64,000 nt of DNA from JAICMB01 sp963838885 (lineage in GTDB: Bacteria; Acidobacteriota; Terriglobia; Bryobacterales; Bryobacteraceae), in the NCBI GenBank assembly GCA_963838885.1, contig CAWITB010000044.1:87102-151101 (forward strand). Reading direction: 5' to 3'. This document shows positions 54,047 through 62,989 of this stretch, in pieces. The position numbers and the translations under genes are program-made. Position 1 is the first letter of the stretch; every line of letters starts with the position of its first letter. The notes under the pieces are model-generated. The model made no database searches. It worked only from the letters and a program-made list of their open reading frames with translations, and was not told where the DNA came from.

Positions 54047-55293
54047 TCCGGGCGGTCAAGGGGACGCGGGACATTCTCCCGCCCTCGAGCGCGCTCTGGA
54101 ACCGCGTTGAAGCCGATGCCCGCGAGGTCTTTCGCCGCTACAACTACCACGAGATCCGTACGCCGATTCTGGAGGAAACGACGCTATTCGCGCGCGGAGT
54201 CGGCCAGGAGACCGACATCGTCGGCAAGGAGATGTACACGTTTGAAGATCGCGACGGCAGTTCGCTGACGCTGCGTCCGGAAGCGACGGCGTCGGTGATG
54301 CGCGCCTATATCGAACATCGCCTGGACCAGCGGCCGGGGCTGCAAAAGTTGTATTACATCGGACCGATGTTTCGGCGGGAGCGTCCGCAAAAAGGCCGCT
54401 ACCGGCAGTTCTTTCAGATTGGCGCGGAGGCCATCGGGTCGGAAGCGCCCCAGGTGGACGCCGAGAGCATCGAGATGACGTTGGAAATTCTGCGGGCAGC
54501 GGGACTGAGCGGCTTCAAGCTGCTGCTCAATTCCGTGGGAGACGGTAAGTGCCGTCCGCACTACATCGCGCTATTGAAGGAGCGCTTGAAGGACATCGCG
54601 CCGCGGCTGTGCGGCGATTGCCAGCGGCGCGCGGAGACGAATCCGCTGCGCGTGCTGGATTGCAAAGTGCCCGAAGACCAGCCGCTCATCGATGCGCTGC
54701 CGTCGATCCAGGATCATCTATGCGCCGATTGCCGGGCGCACTTCGAGGCGGTTTCGAGGATGCTCGCGGAGCGAGGTATCGATTACGAAATTAAGCCGCG
54801 CATGGTGCGGGGGCTCGATTATTACATGCGTACGACCTTCGAAGTCGTCCACGGCGCGCTGGGAGCGCAGAATTCGGTGCTCGGGGGCGGGCGCTACGAT
54901 GGCTTGGCCGAAGCTCTGGGATCGCGCGTGGCCGCGCCGGGCATTGGCTTTTCAATTGGGGAAGATCGGCTGGTGGCGATCGTCGAGGAGGAGCATCCAG
55001 ACAGCGCTGGGCCGCGCCTTGACGTTTACATCGCGCCATTAGGCGCGGAGGCGCAACGGCACTGCGCGCAACTCGCGCGAGAATTAAGAGACGCGGGGCT
55101 GGCGGTCGAACTCGGACTGGACGGCAAATTAAAACGCTCGTTGGAGCTGGCGAACAAGATGGGCACGCGGTTTGCGCTCATTGCCGGCGAAGACGAGATG
55201 GCGTCGGGCCGCTACGCGTTGAAAGACATGGCGACGGGCCAGCAGGAAGCCGTGGAGCGCGAGCGGCTCGTCGAGCGAATCGGATCGAAATAG
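54043..55293 (+). CDS. hisS: histidyl-tRNA synthetase
   Basis: 416 residues, family-typical. It has GTRDILPP at the start, class II motif 2 FRRERPQKGRYRQFFQ, the histidine-specific RGLDYYMRTTFE and GGGRYDGLAE, and a C-terminal anticodon domain. A CGDC/CADC pair of cysteines at about 186-230 in the insertion domain is seen in some bacterial HisRS. Its start overlaps the anhydrase gene and aspS begins 2 bases after its stop. Confidence 0.97.
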   Translation: MIRAVKGTRDILPPSSALWNRVEADAREVFRRYNYHEIRTPILEETTLFARGVGQETDIVGKEMYTFEDRDGSSLTLRPEATASVMRAYIEHRLDQRPGLQKLYYIGPMFRRERPQKGRYRQFFQIGAEAIGSEAPQVDAESIEMTLEILRAAGLSGFKLLLNSVGDGKCRPHYIALLKERLKDIAPRLCGDCQRRAETNPLRVLDCKVPEDQPLIDALPSIQDHLCADCRAHFEAVSRMLAERGIDYEIKPRMVRGLDYYMRTTFEVVHGALGAQNSVLGGGRYDGLAEALGSRVAAPGIGFSIGEDRLVAIVEEEHPDSAGPRLDVYIAPLGAEAQRHCAQLARELRDAGLAVELGLDGKLKRSLELANKMGTRFALIAGEDEMASGRYALKDMATGQQEAVERERLVERIGSK

Positions 55294-55295
55294 GA

Positions 55296-57062
55296 ATGGA
55301 AACCTCACAACTGGACTTTCTAGGCGAACTACGGCGCACGCACACCTGCGGCGAGTTGCGCGTCGAGGACACCGGCCGGCGCGCCCTTCTAATGGGCTGG
55401 GTGCATCGCCGCCGCGATCTCGGCGGCGTAATTTTCATTCATCTGCGCGATCGTTATGGCGTCACGCAACTGGTGTTCCGCGCCGACCGCGATCCCGAGT
55501 TATTGAAGAAAGCCGAGTCGCTGGGATCCGAGTACGTCATCGCGGCCGAAGGCGTGGTCGATAAGCGCGCGCCCGAGACTGTCAACTCTGCGATCTCGAC
55601 GGGCGATGTTGAGATCGCAGTCGAAAAACTCTGGATTCTGAACGAATCGCGCACGCCGCCGTTCCCGCTCGAAGAGGCGGTCGATGTTAAGGAAGAAGTG
55701 CGGCTGAAGTACCGCTACGTAGATCTGCGGCGGCCGCACATGCAGCGCAACATTATTTTGCGATCGCAAATTGCCTGGGCCATTCGCCAGTCGCTCACCG
55801 AGCAGGGCTTTCTTGAGATTGAAACGCCCTTCATGACGCGCTCCACCCCCGAAGGAGCACGCGATTATCTCGTCCCCAGCCGCGTGCAGCCGTGCTCGTT
55901 TTATGCGCTCCCGCAATCTCCGCAGATTTTTAAGCAACTACTGATGGTCAGCGGCTACGACAAATATTTCCAGATCGTGCGCTGCTTTCGCGACGAAGAG
56001 ACGCGCGCCGACCGGCAGCCGGAATTTACTCAGCTCGATCTCGAAATGTCGTTCCCCCAGCAGGAGCGCATTTACGAGACCATCGAGCCGGTGTTGCAGA
56101 ACGTCTGCAAAGTGGCGGGATACAACGTCGCGATTCCGTTTCCGCGACTGACCTATGAGCAGGCCATGCGATCGTACGGGAGCGACAAGCCGGACCTGCG
56201 CATTCCGCCATTTTATGCGCTAGAGGGCGATTGTTCCGCGCTGGGCCTGACCTACGCGCCGGTGGCGATCCATATTCCTAAGACGGGCGCATTGAGCCGC
56301 AAGGAGCGCGATGAGCTGAAGGCGTTTGGGACGGAGCGCGGGGTGCGCGTTTACGACGACCTGAAGCGGCTGCCCACGGCAATCGCGGATGAGGCTCGAG
56401 AGTTGGCGCGCGCGGTCGAAGACGATCTGCTGATCATTGCGGGCTGGCCGGGCGAGGCGAAAGGGCAGCGGCCGGAGCACACCTTTTTTCAGGCCTGCGG
56501 ACAGTTGCGGCTTTTCGCGGCGCAGAAGTACAACGAGCGCCATAGGCTGCTCGATCCGGAGAATTACAGGTTTTTGTGGGTGGTCGACTTCCCCATGTTC
56601 GAGTGGGATGAGGGAGAAAACCGCTGGAACGCGGCGCATCATCCGTTCACCTCCGTACACGACGAGGATATCGACAAGCTCACGAGCGATCCGGCGCACT
56701 GCCGCGCCAAATCCTACGACGTCGTGCTGAATGGGACGGAATTGGGTTCCGGCTCCATCCGTATTCATCGCCGGGACGTACAATCGAAGGTTTTCTCCGC
56801 TCTGGGATTCAGCGAGGATGAAGCCAAGCGGCGTTTCGGGTTCCTGCTTGAGGCGCTCGAGTACGGCGCCCCTCCGCACGGCGGCATCGCGCTCGGCCTC
56901 GACCGCATGGTGATGATCTTGGCGGGCGAAAGCTCGATCCGCGACGTGATTCCGTTCCCCAAGACGGCCCGTGGGACCGATTTGATGTGCGACGCTCCTT
57001 CGCCGGTGCCGGAAGCGCAGTTGAAGGAGCTGGCGATCCGGTGTACGGCGGCCGCCCGCTAG
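55296..57062 (+). CDS. aspS: aspartyl-tRNA synthetase
   Basis: 588 residues, bacterial type. It has the N-terminal OB fold (LMGWVHRRRDLGGVIFIHLRD), class II motif 2 RDEETRADRQPEFTQLD, the GAD insertion domain (residues 285-420) and motif 3 GLDRMVMILAG. Because gatB is present it may be the non-discriminating enzyme that also aspartylates tRNA(Asn); the window cannot settle this. It is convergent with the transporter gene, 3 bases apart. Confidence 0.97.
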   Translation: METSQLDFLGELRRTHTCGELRVEDTGRRALLMGWVHRRRDLGGVIFIHLRDRYGVTQLVFRADRDPELLKKAESLGSEYVIAAEGVVDKRAPETVNSAISTGDVEIAVEKLWILNESRTPPFPLEEAVDVKEEVRLKYRYVDLRRPHMQRNIILRSQIAWAIRQSLTEQGFLEIETPFMTRSTPEGARDYLVPSRVQPCSFYALPQSPQIFKQLLMVSGYDKYFQIVRCFRDEETRADRQPEFTQLDLEMSFPQQERIYETIEPVLQNVCKVAGYNVAIPFPRLTYEQAMRSYGSDKPDLRIPPFYALEGDCSALGLTYAPVAIHIPKTGALSRKERDELKAFGTERGVRVYDDLKRLPTAIADEARELARAVEDDLLIIAGWPGEAKGQRPEHTFFQACGQLRLFAAQKYNERHRLLDPENYRFLWVVDFPMFEWDEGENRWNAAHHPFTSVHDEDIDKLTSDPAHCRAKSYDVVLNGTELGSGSIRIHRRDVQSKVFSALGFSEDEAKRRFGFLLEALEYGAPPHGGIALGLDRMVMILAGESSIRDVIPFPKTARGTDLMCDAPSPVPEAQLKELAIRCTAAAR

Positions 57063-57065
57063 TTC

Positions 57066-58559
57066 CTACTTCACGCCCGACATCAGTCTCTCCGTCGGCT
57101 TGACCATCAGAAACATCACGGCGGAGGCAACGAACGCGAATGCCGCGACGACGCCGAATAGCGTGGGAACGGGCAGCGAGGCATACAGCGAGGCCGCGCG
57201 TCCGCCGAGATAATCTCCCACCGAAATCGACAGGAACCAGACGCCCATCATGAGGCTCACGACGCGCTCCGGCGCGAGTTTCGTCATGGCGCTCAAGCCT
57301 ACGGGGCTGAGCGAGAGCTCGCCGAAGGTGTGACAGAGATACGTTACGACCAGCCACCACGGACTCACGCGGCCATGTCTGCCCGCGATCAAGGCGGCGG
57401 GCACGAGCACCGTAAATCCCAAGCCGACGAAGAGCAGACCAATTGCGAATTTCATGGGACTGGAAGGTTCATGTTTGCCCAGGGCGATCCACAGCCACGC
57501 GAAGATGGGCGCGAACACGATAATGAATAGCGCGTTCAAGGCCTGATACCAGCTTGCGGGGAAGTGGAACCCGAGGACGACATTGTTTGTGCCGCGGTCG
57601 GCGAACAGGTTGAGCGAACTGCCGGCCTGCTCGAAAGCCGACCAGAAGACGCAGGCAGCGATGAATAAGACCAGGATGGCGAGGGCGCGCTTACGCTCTA
57701 GGGGCGACCAGCGCGGACCAAAAATCATCCATGTGAAGATGCCAACCGCGATTGCCAGCAAACCAAAGCCGAAGGCATCGCCGATAACTTGAGCGGTAAG
57801 GTCCACGCGCCAAACACGCACGACAGCGACGATGACCGCCGCCACGGCCGCGGTAAGCAGGATGGCAACGAGCAATGCCCGTCGTCTGCCGCCCGGCTGC
57901 GCGGGCCGTACACCCGCTTCGCCGAGATGCCTCGCGCCGAGTGCGTACTGCACGACGCCTACAACCATCCCGATCCCGGCGATGCCGAACCCGAAATGCC
58001 AATTGATCTTCTGTCCCACCCAGCCGCATATCAGCGGCGAGATGAAGGCGCCGAGATTGATGCCCATATAGAAAATCGAGAACCCGGCATCGCGGCGATT
58101 GTCTCCCGGAGGATAAATCAGACCTACGATCGTGCTGACGTTGGGTTTCAACAGGCCGGTGCCAAGAACGATCAGCAGCAGCCCGGTATAAAAGCTCGCC
58201 AGGCCGGTGGGAACAAGACAAAACTGGCCGGCGGCGATCAGGATGCCCCCCCAGAGTACGGTGCGACGGGCGCCGAGCAGACGGTCGGCAACCCAGCCGC
58301 CGGGCAGGCTCAACAGATAGACGCTCGACCCGTACAGACCATAAATAATACCCGCCTTGGCATCGTTGAACCCGAGGCCACCGTTGGCGGCGCTCGCCGT
58401 CATGAACAGGATCAACAGCGCGCGCATGCCGTAGAAGCTGAATCGCTCCCACATCTCCGTGAAGAAGAGCGTCGCCAGTCCGCGCGGATGTCCGAAGAAG
58501 CGCGTGTCGGGCGCGGCGGGCTCCAGTGCGATATGCGAGGGGCGAGGCTCTACCGGCAT
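57066..58559 (-). CDS. proton-dependent oligopeptide (POT/PTR2) transporter
   Basis: 497 residues with about 14 membrane helices. Family marks are the proton-coupling EMWERFSFYGMRALL motif in helix 1, GTGLLKPNVSTIVG and the PTR2 signature FSIFYMGINLGAFISPL. It imports di- and tripeptides at the inner membrane, driven by protons. Relatively high similarity of the pattern to DtpT-type carriers. Single gene, no clear Shine-Dalgarno. Confidence 0.93.
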   Translation of the reverse strand: MPVEPRPSHIALEPAAPDTRFFGHPRGLATLFFTEMWERFSFYGMRALLILFMTASAANGGLGFNDAKAGIIYGLYGSSVYLLSLPGGWVADRLLGARRTVLWGGILIAAGQFCLVPTGLASFYTGLLLIVLGTGLLKPNVSTIVGLIYPPGDNRRDAGFSIFYMGINLGAFISPLICGWVGQKINWHFGFGIAGIGMVVGVVQYALGARHLGEAGVRPAQPGGRRRALLVAILLTAAVAAVIVAVVRVWRVDLTAQVIGDAFGFGLLAIAVGIFTWMIFGPRWSPLERKRALAILVLFIAACVFWSAFEQAGSSLNLFADRGTNNVVLGFHFPASWYQALNALFIIVFAPIFAWLWIALGKHEPSSPMKFAIGLLFVGLGFTVLVPAALIAGRHGRVSPWWLVVTYLCHTFGELSLSPVGLSAMTKLAPERVVSLMMGVWFLSISVGDYLGGRAASLYASLPVPTLFGVVAAFAFVASAVMFLMVKPTERLMSGVK

Positions 58560-58658
58560 TCAAGTTCAGTATCGGATAATCGTTGATGGATCGCGCTGCG
58601 CCGCTCAATGTGGCGCTAGAATGTGGCGCTGGGAATTTTCCAGACGCGACCGGTGCCG
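58560..58658. other. short intergenic region with an 11-base direct repeat
   Basis: Between the divergently unrelated POT gene and the methyltransferase stop; AATGTGGCGCT occurs at 58607-58617 and again at 58620-58630. No gene. Confidence 0.3.
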
Positions 58659-59219
58659 TTAGCGACGCGCGCTATAGATCAGCTTCAACCACAGGAATAG
58701 TGCGCCGGCCGCGAACCCGAGCACGGCCTGGTATTCCTCGTTCCGAACGTAACGCGACCAGCGGAATTTGCCGGCGCGGCCTCCAAAGCTGAAGCGTGGA
58801 ACAAATGCCGGAACGCGGCGGGCATAGAGGTCGTAGGAGGGGAAGAGCTTGCGCAGATGCTGCTCCTCCAGCTCGACCACGGGCAGATACACGAGCAGAA
58901 ACACCGCGGCGAAGATCGCGGCCAGGACGGCGCGGCGCGATGCGGCGACGAGTCCGGCGGCCACCAGCAGCGTTCCTATATACAGAGGATTGCGCACATA
59001 AGAGTACGGACCGGTTTCCGCCAGCGCCATGTTTTTCTCCAGGTGACCGGCGGCCCAGCCGCGCAGCAGCAGCCCGAGCACACTCACCGGCAGACCGTAG
59101 GCAAGCGAGGCCGGCGAGGGCCGCGAGAGCCACGCGAACGCGATTACCAGCACGAATCCAAACGGCACGCGCAGACGCGCGACAAGATCGGCGTATGGCT
59201 TGGGGAACGGACTAGTCAA
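58659..59219 (-). CDS. isoprenylcysteine/phospholipid-type membrane methyltransferase (ICMT/PEMT family)
   Basis: 186 residues from a TTG at 59219 that lies 5 bases beyond the heptosyltransferase stop; longer in-frame starts overlap that gene heavily. It has about five membrane helices and the family motif GPYSYVRNPLYIGTLL plus VVELEEQHLRKLFP-YDLYARRVPAFVP, which bind S-adenosylmethionine. The substrate is unknown; position in the core-lipopolysaccharide group hints at a membrane lipid or polysaccharide. Confidence 0.8.
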   Translation of the reverse strand: MTSPFPKPYADLVARLRVPFGFVLVIAFAWLSRPSPASLAYGLPVSVLGLLLRGWAAGHLEKNMALAETGPYSYVRNPLYIGTLLVAAGLVAASRRAVLAAIFAAVFLLVYLPVVELEEQHLRKLFPSYDLYARRVPAFVPRFSFGGRAGKFRWSRYVRNEEYQAVLGFAAGALFLWLKLIYSARR

Positions 59220-60184
59220 CCTGAGACGCCACTCCCGCTTTCGGGCGCTCGAGCACGGCGCGCAAATTCTCGAAAACTTCGTCCGGCGTAATGGAGTGCA
59301 TGTCGGGGCCAGAGGCGGCCCCACGCTTGTACGTCGTCACTGCGCCGGGCTTCCGCAGCACTAAAAAGGAGCCGCCGTATGGACCTGTCTGCGCCGGATC
59401 GGTCGGACCGTAGACGGCCACGCCGGGCTTCCCCAAAGCAGCGGCAATATGGAGGGGACCGCTGTCGACGCCGACCACGGCCGTTGCTCGCCGCGTGGCA
59501 TGGATCAATCCCGGAATGCCCGAGACGTGCGAAATCGCGCCGTCGCAGCGGATCGGCGCGGGACCATTCACCACCAGCGGCAGAGCGCACTCGCGCCGCA
59601 GCCGCTCGCTCAACACGGAGTAGTATTTCATCGGCCATTGCTTCGAGCCCCAGCCCGCCGAGGGGCTGGCAAGAACGAAATCGCCATCGGGAAGCGATCC
59701 CTCCGGCGCATCCCTCCGGCAGCGGAAACTCATGCAGCGGTTCGACGGCGCCCGCCGCGGCTGCCAGATCCAGATACTTGTCGACGCGATGAATCGATCC
59801 CGAATGCGCCCGCGTGGAATAAAACCAAGCCGCGGCGGTCTCGCGGGCGCACTCGGCATCGAAACCATACAGCCGCGCCGGACGCGAGCAGGCGGCCACC
59901 AAGGCCGATTTGATCAAGCCCTGAAAATCCACGGCGATATCGAAGCGCCGGCGGCGCAGTTCGCTCCACGCTCGCATGATGCCCCCCATCGCGCCGGAAT
60001 CGAGCGTCAAGAGCCGATCGACGAAACGATTCCCGGCAACCAGATAGCGCCATTTCGCCTCCACCACCCAGGTGATTTCGGAACCGGGCATTTCCCGCTT
60101 CAAGGTGGCAACGGCGGGCAGCGTATGGACGATGTCCCCCATTGCGCCGAGGCGCACCACCAGAATTCGCGGGCCTCGCGTCAC
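59212..60184 (-). CDS. GT9-family heptosyltransferase (WaaC-like), frame interrupted
   Basis: About 323 residues after removing one base in the C run at 59712-59714. The N-terminus RILVVRLGAMGDIVHTLPAV and WVVEAKWRYL match heptosyltransferase I, and the C-terminal half has SPSAGWGSKQWPM, VVGVDSGPLHIAAALGKP and YGPTDPAQTGPYG. It adds heptose to lipopolysaccharide core at the inner face of the membrane. The GTG start overlaps the gene upstream (GTGA). Confidence 0.88.
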
Positions 60185-60525
60185 GCCGGCGCTCCGCTGG
60201 CGCGCCGCAGCACATGCTCGAAAAGCCGGCGCGTGACGCCGTCGTCGGGGGTCTCATCTCCGTCCGCGGCGCCATCCGCGAGCACGACATAGTCGACGGC
60301 GGCGAGAGCGGCCACTAATTCGGCGCGGGCTTGCGGCGGCAGCAAGGGGCGCCGACCGCTCTCGATCTCGACAATCAACAGATGTTCCGGCGAGGCCGCC
60401 TCGCGCAAAATGCGGGCATGTTCGGCCAGCAACGGATCGAAACGTCCGCGAAACCAGCGGGCGGGCCGCTGCCGCGTTATTTCGTGAGCGCGCTCAGAGG
60501 GGACAATCTTATCCCGGGTGTCCAA
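60181..60525 (-). CDS. degenerate RfaE-like cytidylyltransferase-fold protein
   Basis: 114 residues from a TTG. It resembles the nucleotidyltransferase half of HldE/RfaE: GRFDPLLAEHARILREAA, LLIVEIESGRRPLLPPQARAELVAALAAVDYVVLADG. The catalytic HxGH of the family is replaced by AEHA, so activity is doubtful. Location between two heptosyltransferase genes supports a link to ADP-heptose or lipopolysaccharide synthesis, perhaps as a non-catalytic partner. Confidence 0.65.
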   Translation of the reverse strand: MDTRDKIVPSERAHEITRQRPARWFRGRFDPLLAEHARILREAASPEHLLIVEIESGRRPLLPPQARAELVAALAAVDYVVLADGAADGDETPDDGVTRRLFEHVLRRASGAPA

Positions 60526-60544
60526 CTCTCAACCATAGAACAGG

Positions 60545-61553
60545 TCAGGATACCCGTTCCACTCCTTCGAGGAGATCCAACGCCTCTGCGGCCACTCGCG
60601 CGGCGCCGACGCGCGACATGCAGCGATGATCGATGGGGCATTGGCGCAGCAGGCAGGGGCTGCACTCCACCGGCTCGCGAACCACGCGCGCGAATTCGCC
60701 CGTGGGACCGGTTGCAATGTCGTCTGTCGAGCCGAATACCGCAACCGTCGGGACGCCCAGAGCGGACGCTATGTGCATCGCCCCGGAATCGTTCGTCAGG
60801 AAGATCTCGCACTCCGAGACCAGATCGATAAACTCGGCCAGGCTTGTGGCGCCGGCGTAGTTCGTCACCCGATGGCCGTTCAACATATCGGCGATGCGGT
60901 CGCACAAGGCGCGCTCGCTTGCGGACCCGAACAGGGCGATTGCGGCTCCGCGCGCCTTGGCGAGCTGCGCGGCCGCTTCCGCGAAGCGCTCGGGAAGCCA
61001 TTGTTTGGCGGTCCCATAGGCCGCTCCGGGACTAACGCCGATCGTCCCCCGCGATTGCCTTTTATCCGCCGCGTCCAGCCGGATCGCGTCGCCAACGGGC
61101 AGGGACTCGAGAATGCCCGCGCGGCAGTAGCAGCTCGAGATAATAGAATCGCTGATGCCGCGGGATCTCGGAAGCGCGCGGCGGCGTGATCGCGCGGGTC
61201 AGCAGCAAGCCGCGCCCGTCGCGGTTGTAGCCGATCCGCACCGGTATGCGCGCCAGCCATGTCAGTAGCGCCGCATCGAAGGAGTTGGGCAAGAGAATGG
61301 CGCAATCGAAGGCGCGCGCACGCAAGATCCGCGCGGTGCGCCAGCGCGCGCCATCATGGGCCATCACTTCGTTGGCGAAGGACTCCCGCCGGTACAGATC
61401 CGCAACCCAGGGCCGTGCCAATACGGCTATATGCGCGCGCGGAAAACGATCGCGGATTGCGCGCAATGCGGGCAGGCTCATGACGGCATCGCCGACCCAG
61501 TTCGTCGCACGCACTAAAATGTTCGAGTATTCCACGCTGCCCCGCGGGCCCAT
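60545..61553 (-). CDS. GT9-family heptosyltransferase II (WaaF-like), frame interrupted
   Basis: About 335 residues after removing one base near 61120. It has NILVRATNWVGDAVMSLPALRAI, IGYNRDGRGLLLT, GVSPGAAYGTAKQWLPERF, then FLTNDSGAMHIASALGVP and VFGSTDDIATGPTG, ending with a heptosyltransferase Cys cluster (CSPCLLRQCPIDHRC). It follows the stop of the upstream lipoprotein gene immediately (TAG-ATG); a GTG at 61535 is an alternative start. Adds the second core heptose. Confidence 0.88.
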
Positions 61554-62786
61554 CTAACGATTGAAGAGCTTCGAAATGCGGTCCTTGACCCGCCCATACC
61601 AGGACACCTCTTTAACCGGCGGGCGGTTCTGAGCGATCGCGATCATGGGAACATCTTCAGGATTCGATGTTTGATAGCGCTCTGTCGAGACCACGTTCAG
61701 CCGATAGCCGTTAAAGACGTAGGTCTTACGGTATAGCGCCCCATCGTCGCCCTCGAGAATCAGCGAAAAGCCCGGATTCTCCCCCGATGTATTCACTTCC
61801 ACGGGATAGTGCCCGACGACGCCGCGCTGCACATATGCCGTTTCATAGCGGTGATGGCGGCGGCTCCACACGAAGACTCGGAAGCTGTCGAACTCGTAAG
61901 GCTCGGAGCCCTTGGCGATGGTGGTCCACAGCCAGTTGTCTTTTTGCGCGCCGTCGTCGTCGACCTTGCCCAAAGAGAAATATGACGTAATTCGATGCCC
62001 CTCGGCATACTGCGCCACGTCGTCGGGAATCGCCATGCTGACCATGCGCGCCATAACCCAGCCGGCCTTACCATCTTTGGTGCGGACCAAGTACCAGTCT
62101 TCGAGAGGTATCGGCTTCGGCTGCTCGACGGGATTGGCGCGTTGCGGCGGGTGATCGGCCGGCTGCTCAACCGTTCTCGACATCTCGAGCCAATCTCTGG
62201 GAGGCAGCGGCGCGGCGGGCATGGGCGGCACTGGAATTTTGCCTTTCTCCTTCGCCTGTTCCTTGCGCCGCATTGGCCGGGGCTTGGGAACCGGAGCCAG
62301 AATGCGCGGCGGAGGCGGCTGTACGCGCGGCGTCAGGCGGTGCTCCAGAACTTCGACTTTTGTCCCTTCCTTTAGCAGCTCGAATCCGGGCGAGGTGCGA
62401 TTCGGCTCGGCGTGCATGTTGACCGCCTCGAAAACGTTTGCGACTCCTTCAGGCGGCATTCTTTTCGCATTGGCGGCGAGGCGGTCGAGATCCGCCATCT
62501 GGTCCGGCAGCAATAATTGACGAGTATCGGTCCACCCAACGATACCGCTCTGGGTCCGCACCTTCACGAAGCGCCGCTTGTATTCGACGATGTCGAGCTT
62601 GTCGCCGTGGTTGACCGTCGCCACCGTAGGCGTTTTCGGATTAAGCTCCTGCCGGATGTTCAGCGTGGTGGGACCGGCGTAGGCGTGCTCTAACGCGGGA
62701 CCGCGGCCGGGAACGGCTTCATTCGACTCGCACGAGACGAGAAGCAGCAGCAGTGGGCTGAGCAGGAGCGCGCGAACAAATGTCAC
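61554..62786 (-). CDS. SH3-domain lipoprotein
   Basis: 410 residues. A lipoprotein signal (RALLLSPLLLLLVSC) anchors it to a membrane. Bacterial SH3 domains lie at about 40-95 (LNIRQELNPKTPTVATVNHG, VKVRTQSGIVGWTD) and about 115-150, with a further SH3-like strand set near 235-250 (WYLVRTKDGKAGWVMARM); a Pro-rich linker spans 150-230. The C-terminal 150 residues are unknown. Such proteins often bind peptidoglycan. The ATG is far from the zinc-ribbon gene on the other strand (34 bases). Confidence 0.75.
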   Translation of the reverse strand: MTFVRALLLSPLLLLLVSCESNEAVPGRGPALEHAYAGPTTLNIRQELNPKTPTVATVNHGDKLDIVEYKRRFVKVRTQSGIVGWTDTRQLLLPDQMADLDRLAANAKRMPPEGVANVFEAVNMHAEPNRTSPGFELLKEGTKVEVLEHRLTPRVQPPPPRILAPVPKPRPMRRKEQAKEKGKIPVPPMPAAPLPPRDWLEMSRTVEQPADHPPQRANPVEQPKPIPLEDWYLVRTKDGKAGWVMARMVSMAIPDDVAQYAEGHRITSYFSLGKVDDDGAQKDNWLWTTIAKGSEPYEFDSFRVFVWSRRHHRYETAYVQRGVVGHYPVEVNTSGENPGFSLILEGDDGALYRKTYVFNGYRLNVVSTERYQTSNPEDVPMIAIAQNRPPVKEVSWYGRVKDRISKLFNR

Positions 62787-62819
62787 GACCGAAGCGTTTC
62801 TGCTGTTAGTTTAACAGTA

Positions 62820-62975
62820 ATGGCTGAAGAGGACGCGCTCGAACAAGCGGAATTTTACTGTCCCAATTGCAACAGCGCCGTAACCGACCCGCTGGTTTGC
62901 GGCGACTGCTCCTCTATCATTTGCCGACGCTGCGGAACCCCTCTCGAACGGATCGACGATCTCGGCATCGGCTAG
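62820..62975 (+). CDS. 51-residue cysteine-rich zinc-ribbon protein
   Basis: A small frame encoding MAEEDALEQAEFYCPNCNS, CGDC and CRRC; six cysteines in three CxxC pairs at 14/17, 27/30 and 35/38. It resembles rubredoxin-like/zinc-ribbon mini-proteins. The stop lies 15 bases before the permease start, so the two are probably co-transcribed. No other function visible; it is too short for most automatic calls. Confidence 0.6.
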   Translation: MAEEDALEQAEFYCPNCNSAVTDPLVCGDCSSIICRRCGTPLERIDDLGIG

Positions 62976-62989
62976 AGTAGTCACAAGCC

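Noticed and set aside
59216..60184. Second open frame continuing past the indel in the WaaC-like gene
   Set aside because: After about 59715 the frame gives Arg/Ala-rich sequence without motifs, while the neighbouring frame has the GT9 C-terminal domain.
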